Shown here: positions 17,801-26,200 of the stretch, one piece after another
Numbering within the stretch: position 1 is the first letter of the stretch
How the letters are laid out: every line of letters begins with the position of its first letter
DNA from: a virus
Length of the DNA stretch: 31,586 bases
Direction: 5' to 3' (one strand)
IMG/VR virus record: IMGVR_UViG_3300002488_000016
Coordinates: 1-31,586 of that record
Translations under genes and position numbers: made by a program
Notes under the pieces: generated by a model
Database searches by the model: none
The model's input: the letters and a program-made list of their open reading frames with translations, nothing else
What the model was told of the DNA's origin: nothing

Positions 17801-19322
17801 GTTGTCACACAAACAATTTGATTTTGCTCTTCGAGCAGCCTGTACTTCTATCTCTCACATCGATGTAAAATTAAACGAAATATTTAAATATATTCGCCAC
17901 GGTGTTAGATTGGTGTATGTTATGCCGCACAATATGCAAAAATTAAGTTTGAAATCACAACAAGATTTTGCTGTAAAGCTCTCATCGCCGGAAAGATTTG
18001 TAGCCAAAGGTTCGGCCCCCGCCGAAAAAATATTTTTAGGAAAGGCTACTCAAGGACAAATAGAAAATCTTTTATTAACTAGGGGCTTTCCAAGTGAAGC
18101 TGACGATTTGAAAGTTGAAATATTTTCTAAGAAAGTATACCAAATAAAAGAGCCTGCTCCCTCCAATGCTGTAATTACAGAAAATTTACCTGGAGTTGAT
18201 AAATTTTATAACTTTTATTTAGCTAATATAGCGGATAATATAGGGCTTAATGAAGAATTAAATTTTGATATTTTTAATCCTTATACATTTAGTTCTAAAA
18301 AAATACAATCTTTTTACTTAATTCCTATTTTTGATGCCAACGAAGAAGAAGATTTAAATTCATTAGAAAACTTAAACATCAGCGACGTTTTGTTTATTCT
18401 TAAAGATGATCCCGGCCAACCTTTGCAAGCCTGGAACGAGGACGTAGAAAATCAAAAATTAGCTTTTAGGCCTTCTATTGCTGTCAGAATGGGAGCAAAA
18501 CCGCGTTCATTAGTTGATTCTATCTTTGAAAAGCCAAATGTAAAAGTTTTAAATGATTATACTTTATCAAGTAAAAATTTATTGAATTTCGCTGTCCTTC
18601 AGCAGACATATTTTCCGCATAATGAAAGTTTTGACATTGATAAATTATTTCAAGGCACTAAAAATATGCTTGACAGTTTATTTGAAGATAGCCAGGAAGG
18701 TAGAGATGATTGGTCTCCTATGGTCACCAAAGACGTATTAGCCGGTTGGGGCGAAGAAATGAATCGTGCAATGTCTGCAATTCTTCCACAGGGTTCATTT
18801 TATCAATGGTTATCACAAGTTATTCCTAAATGGGCGCTAAGACACCTCTTAAAAGCAACGGATCCTTGTATGAAGGTTGCTTTTAATCAGCAGGAAGCTT
18901 ATGGCTGGGATGATTCTAAATTACCAGAAATTATTTTTGGCTCTCTATTAGTTAATCCTACAAACTGTGTTCCAACTGATTTTGATCCATTTGGCTTAAA
19001 TATAGTTAATAATATTCCAAAAGATCCAAGTGATCCGGCAAAAGTTTGTGCCCCAGGAATCAGACCAGTGCCTATATTCCCGCCGATATTCCCTTTCTTT
19101 GGCAATCCATTTTTACCAATTACGCCTCCTGGTTTAACCTACGTGGGTATGCAATTCTTAACAGGATTTACAGACAAATATACGCCACAGCAAGATACAT
19201 CAACCGAAGATGCCCAACTAGTAGATTTGGAACAAACAGGAGTTTCTTCAAATGATTCTTCACTTTGTGGACCGGATTCTAACTTAAATCAAGATCCGTA
19301 TCTAATTACTCAAGAAGATTAA
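11892..19322 (+). CDS. Giant virion structural protein of 2476 aa (baseplate/tail region)
   Basis: One uninterrupted reading frame of 2476 codons in the baseplate cluster, far larger than any T4 baseplate protein. No known enzymatic motif is visible. Residues ~630-685 are a Ser/Lys/Glu-rich linker (KSQESDSNSSPAPKKE), dividing an N-terminal ~630-residue part from the rest. Residues ~690-1330 look helical with Leu/Asn-rich repeats of no fixed unit. Residues 1513-1534 are a single strongly hydrophobic stretch (LIFVKLIVAEAVINSLFFF), unusual for a virion protein. A six-Thr run lies near 1955. The end (~2385-2415) is Pro/Phe-rich (PVPIFPPIFPFFGNPF). It starts at ATG 11892 with a weak GAGAATAAG site. 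It lies between spike and gp25, so a hub, tape-measure-like or wedge role is possible. Function unknown; the frame itself is certain. Confidence 0.85.
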   Translation: MANATKEQINQLWKRLLTAHKEPDPFKKLDILSASPAVKSFDAGCVDGSDMSICPDNNIFFKNIIMEDASLGYPSKIEGENPTDLNTNEQSKNDNLSAAQNLINVPDIPEPEDGTNIGATHYVFIPSTFYGEENFAEAVVRAGFISSKENPEKITELDIVVNGKYNMSKNLFKSAVYGSGPPEKRINWGPSAVIETLPHFTPVRVIREGFGIFGYFSQIAWYDTDEISGTEEWKNLARPVGYKSRTNDKSDQNYAFIDSRLLKRYRSYYDSLQALDSVLEQEISKIKLHPSNPATFIFDYLKRADLPLIQTNDPTKSPSYDNIADRSLFFSPISDTYQAFFNQETLEYVAVLNLPTNTTIETAKKEGIKFLLEFYGKRFDDFLIDRLMYLGGDNYNIGTRPQINNASFIQNKTQGLFAKVKRVSSSERPDGLKTFTVAIPATYMDHPSLEPDLSSLITRKQYIDSDIVSYLYWHSPHAFLRQLNLQNDLQVFKKRIEAHEGSLTITSADIDDKIERIKLFRNQLFGFLSINDIDIRSLPSEVRDKHEIEFGLDDNFKVVFVTYTDETGKARFLRKGMNVLNEAIQAFADPTTSAYLFYADQIREAIKEDTYHGIDLVQKFTFPIPVARPSDKSQESDSNSSPAPKKEDEQEIESLQKKDSKTAEDVKKENSLLGSPERKRFKAEIVNKETFDSGDEVYQSFDRIINSSNSVEGVFNNVLDKAPVYNLMAKSALCLANRSDALSGTTLIEGLELTLDALQDFTKIKNQVEILSKNLDQIGFEFPKLSYSDDPLAEMSDNIRIEILNTLNTELLPVVQTVLQDLSNFCQGLNLNLPLESPPDSDPNFDQLSPDELENLNNLFNASAKTNFPGDQNIFDSLNPGALQNIRSSLYEIVEQMSGMPLSPQVVSDLQNLLQVLSSILRPTEICSLLAGEATQLVLSICLTIIRQREEFLLLSEYLNTTDAVKKFFIGLGKYANKSICSTAVSDLSLISLLCENELNQRAYCEVLQKKGFTPEECQEIIEENNNDDQQKLKTLTEILSAENISDYFQERLPEVFCNADEPGLAPVNDDFMTEIIESSISSTLQLLETTLNAELKGVTTMLIHERTEAYGGETPRPPEIGRDYTNQDFPLGSSGTPMSGKLFYKTAYLESGGSEVPSVTLDMLPPGMSINDYEDLEVGSPLTDNWPKTDKTVREVSPKFVENANATRDIGSIKIETKNTSEFTKRFSVSIDQLEQSLLNSAQDEFLRLVNTSGEESLDQLSPSQKAEVEQTYNNIMNSLADRVEQKNLVSYKLPSYQYLSSTEAEERNLPISYSQFAVTKIPAVKDGNNYKTVLLNGFEEVSDKETINRIEFLKDYPQAAGQGTIELTDTSKITLQEYTFAKILSISLAELNSSESGNADVKVELENEFVNLFSFALASKQNEIIEECLKSRFFTATNLDKILLEPVTGDAYDALACSDHPNIDLENLRKGLLDFGDTIKEVTDFYNDMACETHERSDDEADPLSDAIRYGTMLIFVKLIVAEAVINSLFFFSRFDALETMSNSNMFLSMIMSKFKNQAEDSKVNPLFFEEVEEVAYKKMFTNASGFSKINFLSKEIIFDDNENVDDRQYTNFRENIFNVHDVKVLKEWQETQEYTPVVKKILEINPLEEIIPDPDDDQMAAVLLLAAGQDDGLQALIDPVLAFYETRFKDLAVKLMINDAITKMAPRVNSIFLDIDRARIDTKKTLLSSNILFDLQNDLVDVEGGIERQGFESTTQLFQNVEEEILTSETAILKYIKESDSPGQGQVRFNFSEFIPPEITYGPESPRQNIVEGIDYKSEKTKASLAQTTAVKNICLDAYDNYKYYYAAATKSTFYDSSGNLTKLGESTKNGGFILQKYISIKFNNKDTINFNSEASPYFGPNEYDKFVKNFRKVINNGVFAIDTVTEEIYGVNPENYDEGLVPWGEDPIEVTTTTTTGLYGKSNELLLSHKQFDFALRAACTSISHIDVKLNEIFKYIRHGVRLVYVMPHNMQKLSLKSQQDFAVKLSSPERFVAKGSAPAEKIFLGKATQGQIENLLLTRGFPSEADDLKVEIFSKKVYQIKEPAPSNAVITENLPGVDKFYNFYLANIADNIGLNEELNFDIFNPYTFSSKKIQSFYLIPIFDANEEEDLNSLENLNISDVLFILKDDPGQPLQAWNEDVENQKLAFRPSIAVRMGAKPRSLVDSIFEKPNVKVLNDYTLSSKNLLNFAVLQQTYFPHNESFDIDKLFQGTKNMLDSLFEDSQEGRDDWSPMVTKDVLAGWGEEMNRAMSAILPQGSFYQWLSQVIPKWALRHLLKATDPCMKVAFNQQEAYGWDDSKLPEIIFGSLLVNPTNCVPTDFDPFGLNIVNNIPKDPSDPAKVCAPGIRPVPIFPPIFPFFGNPFLPITPPGLTYVGMQFLTGFTDKYTPQQDTSTEDAQLVDLEQTGVSSNDSSLCGPDSNLNQDPYLITQED

Positions 19323-19334
19323 GGAGAATTTTAA

Positions 19335-19712
19335 ATGTATGGAATTTCACCAAAGTTACCACTAATTGTAAATGATTTGGACGGCCATTATGGTTTAAAC
19401 AAAACTATTCGTCAAGCAATCAAGCAAAATTTTAAAAATTTAATTTTAACTTCTCCGGGCGAAAGAGTTATGGATATTCAATTCGGAGTTGGATTAAGAA
19501 ACTACTTTTTTGAAAACTTCACAGAAGAAGTAGCAGATAATATTAGATTTAGAATCGTAAATCAAACAAGATTATATATGTCTTTTATTGAAATCAACTC
19601 TATTGATATCAACCAAGGAGAAACAAATCCTAATGCGTTATTCGTTAAAATTGACTATTCGATTCCAAAACTAGGCGCTAATGATAATTTGATCTTAAAT
19701 GAAACAACTTAA
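19335..19712 (+). CDS. 25: T4 gp25-like baseplate wedge protein
   Basis: Small baseplate wedge subunit of the GPW/gp25 family, which links the wedge to the sheath in contractile tails. The 125 residues show the family core: a basic helix (IRQAIKQNFKNLILTSPGERV), the MDIQFGVGLRNYFFEN segment with the conserved Pro-Gly-Glu-Arg and Phe-Gly-x-Gly-Leu features, then alternating strands (INSIDINQGE, LFVKIDYSIPK). Length matches the ~130 aa of T4 gp25. AAGGAG overlaps the upstream stop, nine bases before ATG 19335. gp6 follows after 40 bases, the usual contractile-tail order. Confidence 0.92.
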   Translation: MYGISPKLPLIVNDLDGHYGLNKTIRQAIKQNFKNLILTSPGERVMDIQFGVGLRNYFFENFTEEVADNIRFRIVNQTRLYMSFIEINSIDINQGETNPNALFVKIDYSIPKLGANDNLILNETT

Positions 19713-19752
19713 AAAACAAAACAAAACTAATTAATATTGTTGAGGATATTAG
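19713..19752. other. Longest non-coding gap (40 bases) between gp25 and gp6 genes
   Basis: An AT-rich 40-base spacer starting with an A/C-rich run. It contains TGAGGA (19741-19746), a plausible ribosome binding site before ATG 19753. I see no stem-loop with a T-run and no T4-type late box (TATAAATA) here. Confidence 0.5.
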
Positions 19753-21558
19753 ATGGCAACAACAGATGTAAAAGAACTAGCGATAGATTATACCGCAAGA
19801 AATTTCTCTTCAATCAGAGAAGAGCTGGTAACATACGCAAAAAGATATTACCCTGATACTTTTAAAGACTTTAATGAAGCATCTTTCGGCGCTTTAATGT
19901 TAGATATGGTTTCCTATGTAGGAGATATATTATCATTCTATACTGATTACCAAGCCAATGAAAGCTTTTTGCAGACTGCATTGGAATATAATAATGTAAT
20001 TAAGTTAGCTAGACAATTAGGGTATAAATTTAATGCATCTCCAACGGCCCACGGTATTCTTCAATTTTATATTTTAGTGCCTGTAGCATCTGTTGGAGGT
20101 GGCCCCGACACAAATTATTTACCGATATTGAAAAGAGGAACAACTCTTAACTCTACAAATGGGGCCAGCTATATTCTTGTTGAAGATATTAATTTTGCTA
20201 ATTCTTCAAATGAAGTAGTCGTAGGAGCTGTAAATGATGTAACTGGTGCCCCCACAAGTTACGCGATTAAAGCGGCGGGCGCCGTAATTTCCGGCCAGTT
20301 TGCAATTTTAGATTTTGAAATTGGAGAATTTGAAAAATTTAGAAAAATAGAAATTCCCGGAGGACAAATTGTATCAGAGATAGTTTCAGTAACCGACAGT
20401 AACGGAAATGAGTACACAGAAGTAGACTACCTATCACAAGATGTAGTATATAGCACAATCGTTAATCCGGATGCGGATCAAAGAATTATGACACCTAGTA
20501 TCATTAAGCCAATCGCTGTTCCAAGAAGGTTTGTTTTAGAGAGAGAAGCACAAAATACATTTATTATCTTTGGCCATGGATCCGAATCTGACCTAAGAAC
20601 TGACCCAGTAGCTGAACCAAATAAAGTTATTCTTGATTTACACGGCAAAGATTATGTTACTGATAAAAGTTTTGATCCTAACAATCTTATAAGCTCTGAT
20701 AAATTAGGTGTTGGGCCGGCCAACACAACACTCACTGTTGTATTTCGAACAAATCGCTCGAACACAGTAAACTCACCAGTAGGTGCTGTAACACGCGTTG
20801 GAACTAGTAATTTTAGATTTAATAGTGCTTTTAGTTTAAATGGCAGCAGTATGAACAGTGTGATTAACTCATTACAGGTTAATAACGAAACTCCAATTTT
20901 AGGAGATCCAATAAATGCTTCTACCAACGAGATCAGACAAAAGGCATACGGTTCATTTTTTAGTCAAAATAGAGCGGTGACACTGCAAGATTACAAAAAT
21001 CTAGTGTATTCTATGCCTTTGCGTTTTGGTTCAATTTCGCGTTGCAGTATGGTAAAAGACAGCGATTCCTTTAAAAGAAATTTAAATTTATATGTTTTAA
21101 GCAAGAACAACAATGGTACTTTAACAAATTCAAACTCTACATTAAAATTAAATTTAAAAACTTGGCTCAACAAGTATAGAATGATTAATGATAGTGTTGA
21201 TATTTTAGACGCTAGAATTATTAATCTAGGAGTTACTTTTGATATTATAGGTCGTAGAGGATTCAATAAAGCAACCATTCTAAACGATTGCTTACAAGCA
21301 TTAGGAAACTTATTTGCAGTTGCTCCTGACATAGGTGAATTTTTAGAAATAACAACCATTTATAAAACTTTAAATTTAGTTGAAGGTGTTGCTGACACTG
21401 TTAATGTTGAAGTTAATCAAAAATTAGGTTCTCTTTACTCTGATACGTTTTTTGATATTGAGAGCGCTTACTCGGCAGATCGCAGATTTATAAGATTTCC
21501 TATTGACACTATATACGAATTTAAATATTCAACTGATTTTGAGGGTACAATAAGATAA
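19753..21558 (+). CDS. 6: T4 gp6-like baseplate wedge protein
   Basis: Core wedge protein (gpJ family) that forms the ring holding the baseplate wedges together. The 601 residues compare with 660 in T4 gp6. Hallmarks are the N-terminal DYTARNFSSIREELVTYA, then FNEASFGALMLDMVSYVGD followed by ILSFYTDYQANESFL, and a C-terminal part with RQKAYGSFFSQNRAVTLQDY, the conserved gpJ-type segment. A beta-rich insert of ~250 residues lies between. Start ATG 19753 follows TGAGGA by six bases. The stop shares a base with the next ATG (TAATG). The gp25-gp6 pair is the best anchor for calling this a myovirus-type tail. Confidence 0.92.
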   Translation: MATTDVKELAIDYTARNFSSIREELVTYAKRYYPDTFKDFNEASFGALMLDMVSYVGDILSFYTDYQANESFLQTALEYNNVIKLARQLGYKFNASPTAHGILQFYILVPVASVGGGPDTNYLPILKRGTTLNSTNGASYILVEDINFANSSNEVVVGAVNDVTGAPTSYAIKAAGAVISGQFAILDFEIGEFEKFRKIEIPGGQIVSEIVSVTDSNGNEYTEVDYLSQDVVYSTIVNPDADQRIMTPSIIKPIAVPRRFVLEREAQNTFIIFGHGSESDLRTDPVAEPNKVILDLHGKDYVTDKSFDPNNLISSDKLGVGPANTTLTVVFRTNRSNTVNSPVGAVTRVGTSNFRFNSAFSLNGSSMNSVINSLQVNNETPILGDPINASTNEIRQKAYGSFFSQNRAVTLQDYKNLVYSMPLRFGSISRCSMVKDSDSFKRNLNLYVLSKNNNGTLTNSNSTLKLNLKTWLNKYRMINDSVDILDARIINLGVTFDIIGRRGFNKATILNDCLQALGNLFAVAPDIGEFLEITTIYKTLNLVEGVADTVNVEVNQKLGSLYSDTFFDIESAYSADRRFIRFPIDTIYEFKYSTDFEGTIR

Positions 21559-23195
21559 TGGCTATCAAAAGATACACTGCAGATAAAGATAACACTATAA
21601 CGAATGCATTCGAAGAGAACCTTACGACTAGGGCTACTGGATCAAATATGGGTGCTTCTGATGTACTTGAAGTATTTTCTATCTATGGGCAAACGTTTAG
21701 CTCTGCATCTACAACCGGAATAACACAAACACAAGAGCTATCTCGCGTTTTAGTTCAATTTCCGGTTGCAGATGTTATAGCAGATAGAGCTGCAGGCCAT
21801 ATTCCTGCTTCAGGTAGTGTAGACTTCTATTTGTGTATGTACAATGCTAAACATGGCGAGACAGTGCCAAAACAAGCAACATATGTTGTTGTACCCGCCT
21901 CTTCTTCTTGGGAAGAGGGTATCGGACTTGATATGGAAAACTATCAAGATTTAACAAACAATAAAGAAGGCTCTACTTGGATCAAGAGAGCTGGAAACAC
22001 CAGCTGGAATACTATCGGAGGAACTTACTTAACTGCTGCAGCAGGAAATAATTATGGAGACCGAAGACAAACAGTAACATTAGAAAATGGAACAGAAGAT
22101 TTAAAAATTGATGTTACTGACGATGTGGAAAGATGGATTAAAGGTACATTAGCAGCGGGAGGTTTTCCAAACTATGGATTTGGAGTATTCTTAACATCTA
22201 GTCAGGAAGCTTATTTTTCCAGCTCGGCAGGTACTTTTTCAAGTGGAAACTCAATTCAAAATGTTTCTGGAGCAACACGCTCTTATTACACAAAAAGATT
22301 TTTTGCTAGAACTAGTCAATTTTTTCACAAGAGGCCATCAATAGAAGCTAGGTGGGATTCATCAATAAAAGATAATCGAGGAAATGTACAATATAGTAGT
22401 TCCTTATTGTCGGCAACCGATAATTTAAATACTGTTTATTTATATAATTTTGTTAATGGCCAATTAAAAAATATTCCTGGGATTGCAGACGCGTCCAAAA
22501 GAATATATGTCCAGTTGTTTTCTGGATCAAGCACTCCTTCCGGATCACCAATTGATTTAGTTACTACGACTGATTTTACAACTACTGCTGTGCCAACTGT
22601 GGTAACCGGAGGCTACGTTGCAACAGGAATATATTCGGCATCTTTTGCATTGACCGCTGCAGCTCCTCCACTAAGTAAAATATTTGATGTGTGGTACTTG
22701 GATGGTACCAATAAGCTCGGCGCGCAAGTAAACACTTCATCTTTCGAACCTAGTGTTTTTAAAAGTTCTACTGAAAACGTGCCTAATTCATACGTTATAA
22801 ACATTAATAATCTTAAATCTAGTTACAACAGCAATGAAATTGCTAGGTTTAGAGTATTTACTAGGCTAAAAGATTGGAATCCTACAATATATACAAGAGC
22901 AATTGCAAAAGTAGAAAATTACTTGTTAGACGATATGTATTTCAAAATCAATAGAACTGTTGATGATGAAAATATTATATCGTATGGAACTGGCAGTACA
23001 TCACCTCAAGCAGTTGGTACCAATACTTCATACACTAGATTATCTTATGATATATCTGGTTCTTATTTTGATCTGGACATGTCGATCTTAGAGCCTGGAT
23101 ATATGTATTATATACAGGTTGCATATTATGATAACAACTCTTACAAGCAATTTAATCAAACATTTAATTTTAAAGTAGAAGATAACGGATATTAG
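21558..23195 (+). CDS. Beta-rich virion structural protein (possibly DNRLRE-like)
   Basis: A 545-residue protein translated from the ATG that overlaps the gp6 stop. Residues ~1-230 resemble a DNRLRE/CBM-like jelly roll: TADKDNTITNAF, GSNMGASDVLEVFS, LSRVLVQFPVADV, KQATYVVVPASSSWEEG and VTDDVERWIKGT with NYGFGVFLTSS. The rest is alternating beta with many Ser/Thr/Tyr and no enzyme motif; the end YMYYIQVAYYDNNSYKQF again looks like Ig-type strands. No signal peptide or helix bundle. Between gp6 and the giant tail protein, it occupies roughly the place of gp7/gp8 in T4, but no direct match is seen. It is probably exposed at the baseplate rim and could bind carbohydrate or the next protein; that is inference. 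Confidence 0.75.
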   Translation: MAIKRYTADKDNTITNAFEENLTTRATGSNMGASDVLEVFSIYGQTFSSASTTGITQTQELSRVLVQFPVADVIADRAAGHIPASGSVDFYLCMYNAKHGETVPKQATYVVVPASSSWEEGIGLDMENYQDLTNNKEGSTWIKRAGNTSWNTIGGTYLTAAAGNNYGDRRQTVTLENGTEDLKIDVTDDVERWIKGTLAAGGFPNYGFGVFLTSSQEAYFSSSAGTFSSGNSIQNVSGATRSYYTKRFFARTSQFFHKRPSIEARWDSSIKDNRGNVQYSSSLLSATDNLNTVYLYNFVNGQLKNIPGIADASKRIYVQLFSGSSTPSGSPIDLVTTTDFTTTAVPTVVTGGYVATGIYSASFALTAAAPPLSKIFDVWYLDGTNKLGAQVNTSSFEPSVFKSSTENVPNSYVININNLKSSYNSNEIARFRVFTRLKDWNPTIYTRAIAKVENYLLDDMYFKINRTVDDENIISYGTGSTSPQAVGTNTSYTRLSYDISGSYFDLDMSILEPGYMYYIQVAYYDNNSYKQFNQTFNFKVEDNGY

Positions 23196-23202
23196 GATCT
23201 AG

Positions 23203-26200
23203 ATGGATAAAAAATTTACACAAAATAAATTTTCTGAAGAACAGAAGTCGCTCGCCAGCCTTTTTACAGGAGTTGTAATTGGTAGTTCAAGTACAACTGC
23301 TTCTTTTTCTGATGATGCAGAATCAAGTAATTTTATAAAATCTTACAAAGAACAAGAAAATCGTTTTGTACCTCAAATTAATTTTGCCACGGCGTCTAAT
23401 TTTGCAAAATTTGGCTCTGCTACTTCTTATTATGAAGACGCTTATACTAGAATTCACAATCAGTATCCGTATGATGGCTCTCACCGAGAAAAAGTATTAT
23501 GGAATCTTTCTTCAAGTTACTTAGACAAATACGTATTTGATAATCTTTACCCAAGAACAAATGGATTTATTAATATAAATAGCGGCTCTAACAGCTATAC
23601 ATCTACAAAAGCATCAGAGTATTATAGTAGTAGCGCTCCACAATACGTATCGTTTAAAGGAGGCCCCCATGCTGATCCTAACGGAAATTTTAAGCTTGAT
23701 ATATCTACAGGTCTAAGTACCACTTCAATATCTAAAGCAAATATCTATGATACTGGAAGCAAAAGAAATAATAATTTAGAAATAAACACTGATAACGGAA
23801 TTACAATAGAGTTTTGGCTTAAGAAAAATGGCTGGCCAACAACACCCGACGCGGGCTCTCACAAAGAAGTAATTCTAAATGTTACAACAACCGGCTCAGT
23901 TAATAATGACTCCTACTGTATCTTGTATCTAAGCTCCTCAGCAAAAGATAATTTATATTTTAATATTACATCAGGTTCTGTGTCTTCGACGACTTCCGCA
24001 GCTTTTCTTTTTGATACAGAACTGACAGATATTGCTGATGGAAAGTGGCATCATTATGCGATCACTGCTAAAACTAGTGGATCTGTTACGGCCGCAAATT
24101 TATATTTAGATGGTGTTTTTAAAACTAAACAGGTTTCTGGATCAGTTTTAAATCCTGTAACTGCTTCAACTCAAGGCGCCTTGGGAGCTTGGGCCGGCCA
24201 TCTTAAAGCCGCCGGCAACACTTTTTTTGGCCCGGGCTACGGCAATCTAGTATCGGCTTCTGTTGACGAATTTAGATATTGGAAGACAGAAAGAAATGCT
24301 AAACAAATTGGAAGATATTATATTAGTGATGTAAATGGCGGAACGAATACAGATCTTGCTAATGTTGATTTAGGAGTTTACTTTAAATTTAACGAAGGGA
24401 TAACACAAACATCCTCTGTTGACCAGACAGTACTTGATTATTCTGGAAGATTAAGTAACGGAAGAATTGTTAATTATAATTCAACTAATGGCAGATCAAT
24501 CAATTCTGCTATTGTACAATCAGGTAAATCAAGTTTAGAGTTTAAAGATCCTATTGTCTATTCTTTTCATCCAACTGTTAAATCTAGTCTTGCTGATCTA
24601 AAAATTAAAGGCAATGAACACGATTTTAATAACTCTAACTCCTTAATTAATAGCATACCTGCGTGGATCATTGAGAATGATCAAACAGAAGGAACTGGCC
24701 AACTAGCTAATTTAATTCAAATTTGTGCAAATTATTTAGACAGCCTATATCTTCAAGTTGAAGCATTACCAACAATTCGAAATATCAATTATGCATCGTC
24801 TAGCGCAAAGCCACATTTCTTTAATGATAGGTTATTAAAAGATTATGGATTTAACGTTGATGAAATATTAACAGATGTTAGTTTGTTTTCAAACGCTAAC
24901 ACTAGAGACGAAGATAAAATATTTGAAAGAAAACTATACGAAGTAAAAAATCAAATTTACAAAAATATTTATAACAATCTTGTTTATATATATAAGACAA
25001 AAGGAACTAAGAAATCTTTTCGCAATCTGATGAGATGCATCGGAATTGATGAAGAATTGATTCGCTTAAATCTTTATGGCATGAATACAGATTGGCAAGC
25101 GCAAACAAATACGCGCGCCGTCTCATCTAAAACAAAGTATGCAGATTTTTTCAATAATAATCAAGCAGTTGTATATGGATACCCCGAGCCAGGAAATTCA
25201 AATTCACGTAGTTTTATTTCTGGATCTGGCGACGCAACTAGCGGAATTGATAAATTATCTTCAATAACAATAGAAGCAGACGTACTATTTCCAAAATATC
25301 CTCTAAACTCTAGTGCTAATAATAAGAATTTTCCGTTTTTATCCTCTTCGATTTTTGGTATGAACGGAGTAAAACACCCGGAGGATGCTGATAACTTAAG
25401 TTGGCCGGCAACAAATATAAATGCTTCTTCTTCTTTACAGGTGTATGCAGTAAGAAAACAAAAACAAACATCGGTAGACAATCCAGAGGTATTTTTTATG
25501 CTGTCAGGTAGTATGCTGACCGCTCCAATCACCTCTTCTACATACTCTGATGTTTATCAAAATTCAAAATGGAAGTTAGCTGTTCGTCTCAAGCACAGAT
25601 CTCAGGGTACAGGATTAGATTTTGTTTCTGGTTCTATCAGTGATGAAGTTATTGATGTTAGTCTATTCGGTGCTCAAATTATTGCGGATTCGGTTTTAAA
25701 TCAATTTAATATTTCAGGGACAGTGCAAGATAGCTTAAAAGATGGGCCATTTATTGAAGCAAAAAGAATATTTGCTGGCGCCTACCGTAATGATTTTACG
25801 GGATCAATTTTGCAGAGAGCAGACACGTTTATAACAAATGTAAGATACTGGAATTCATTCATAGAAGACGAAACTTTATTTTATCATGCTAAAAATGATC
25901 AATCTTATGGAACACAACATCCTTACAGAAATACTTATTTGTTTGAAGGAAAGAAGACAACTGGCTTGTCAACAACAGAGATGCCAAAAATTGAATCTTT
26001 GGCTTTGAATTGGAATTTCAATCAAGTAACCTCTAGTGATTCGTCTGGTCGTTTTGTAGTATCAGATTTTTCAAGTGGATCTAATGAATCCTCGGATTAT
26101 AAATTATCAAATATTACGCAAAGGCAGCACACTGGCCGCGGCGACTTTTTTACTTTTAGTTCTTCTGAAGTTGTAGAAAAAAAGTTTGAGCCTTCAACAA

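Noticed and set aside
19046-19255. A 69-codon + strand frame within the end of the 2476-aa gene
   Set aside because: Fully internal to a well-supported frame, no ribosome site and no coupling to the next gene.
22437-22444. TATTTATA, which reads TATAAATA (T4 late promoter box) on the minus strand; similar words occur near 1230 and 11265
   Set aside because: They lie inside + strand coding sequence where Ile-Tyr-Ile codons give the word by chance, and no minus-strand gene follows.
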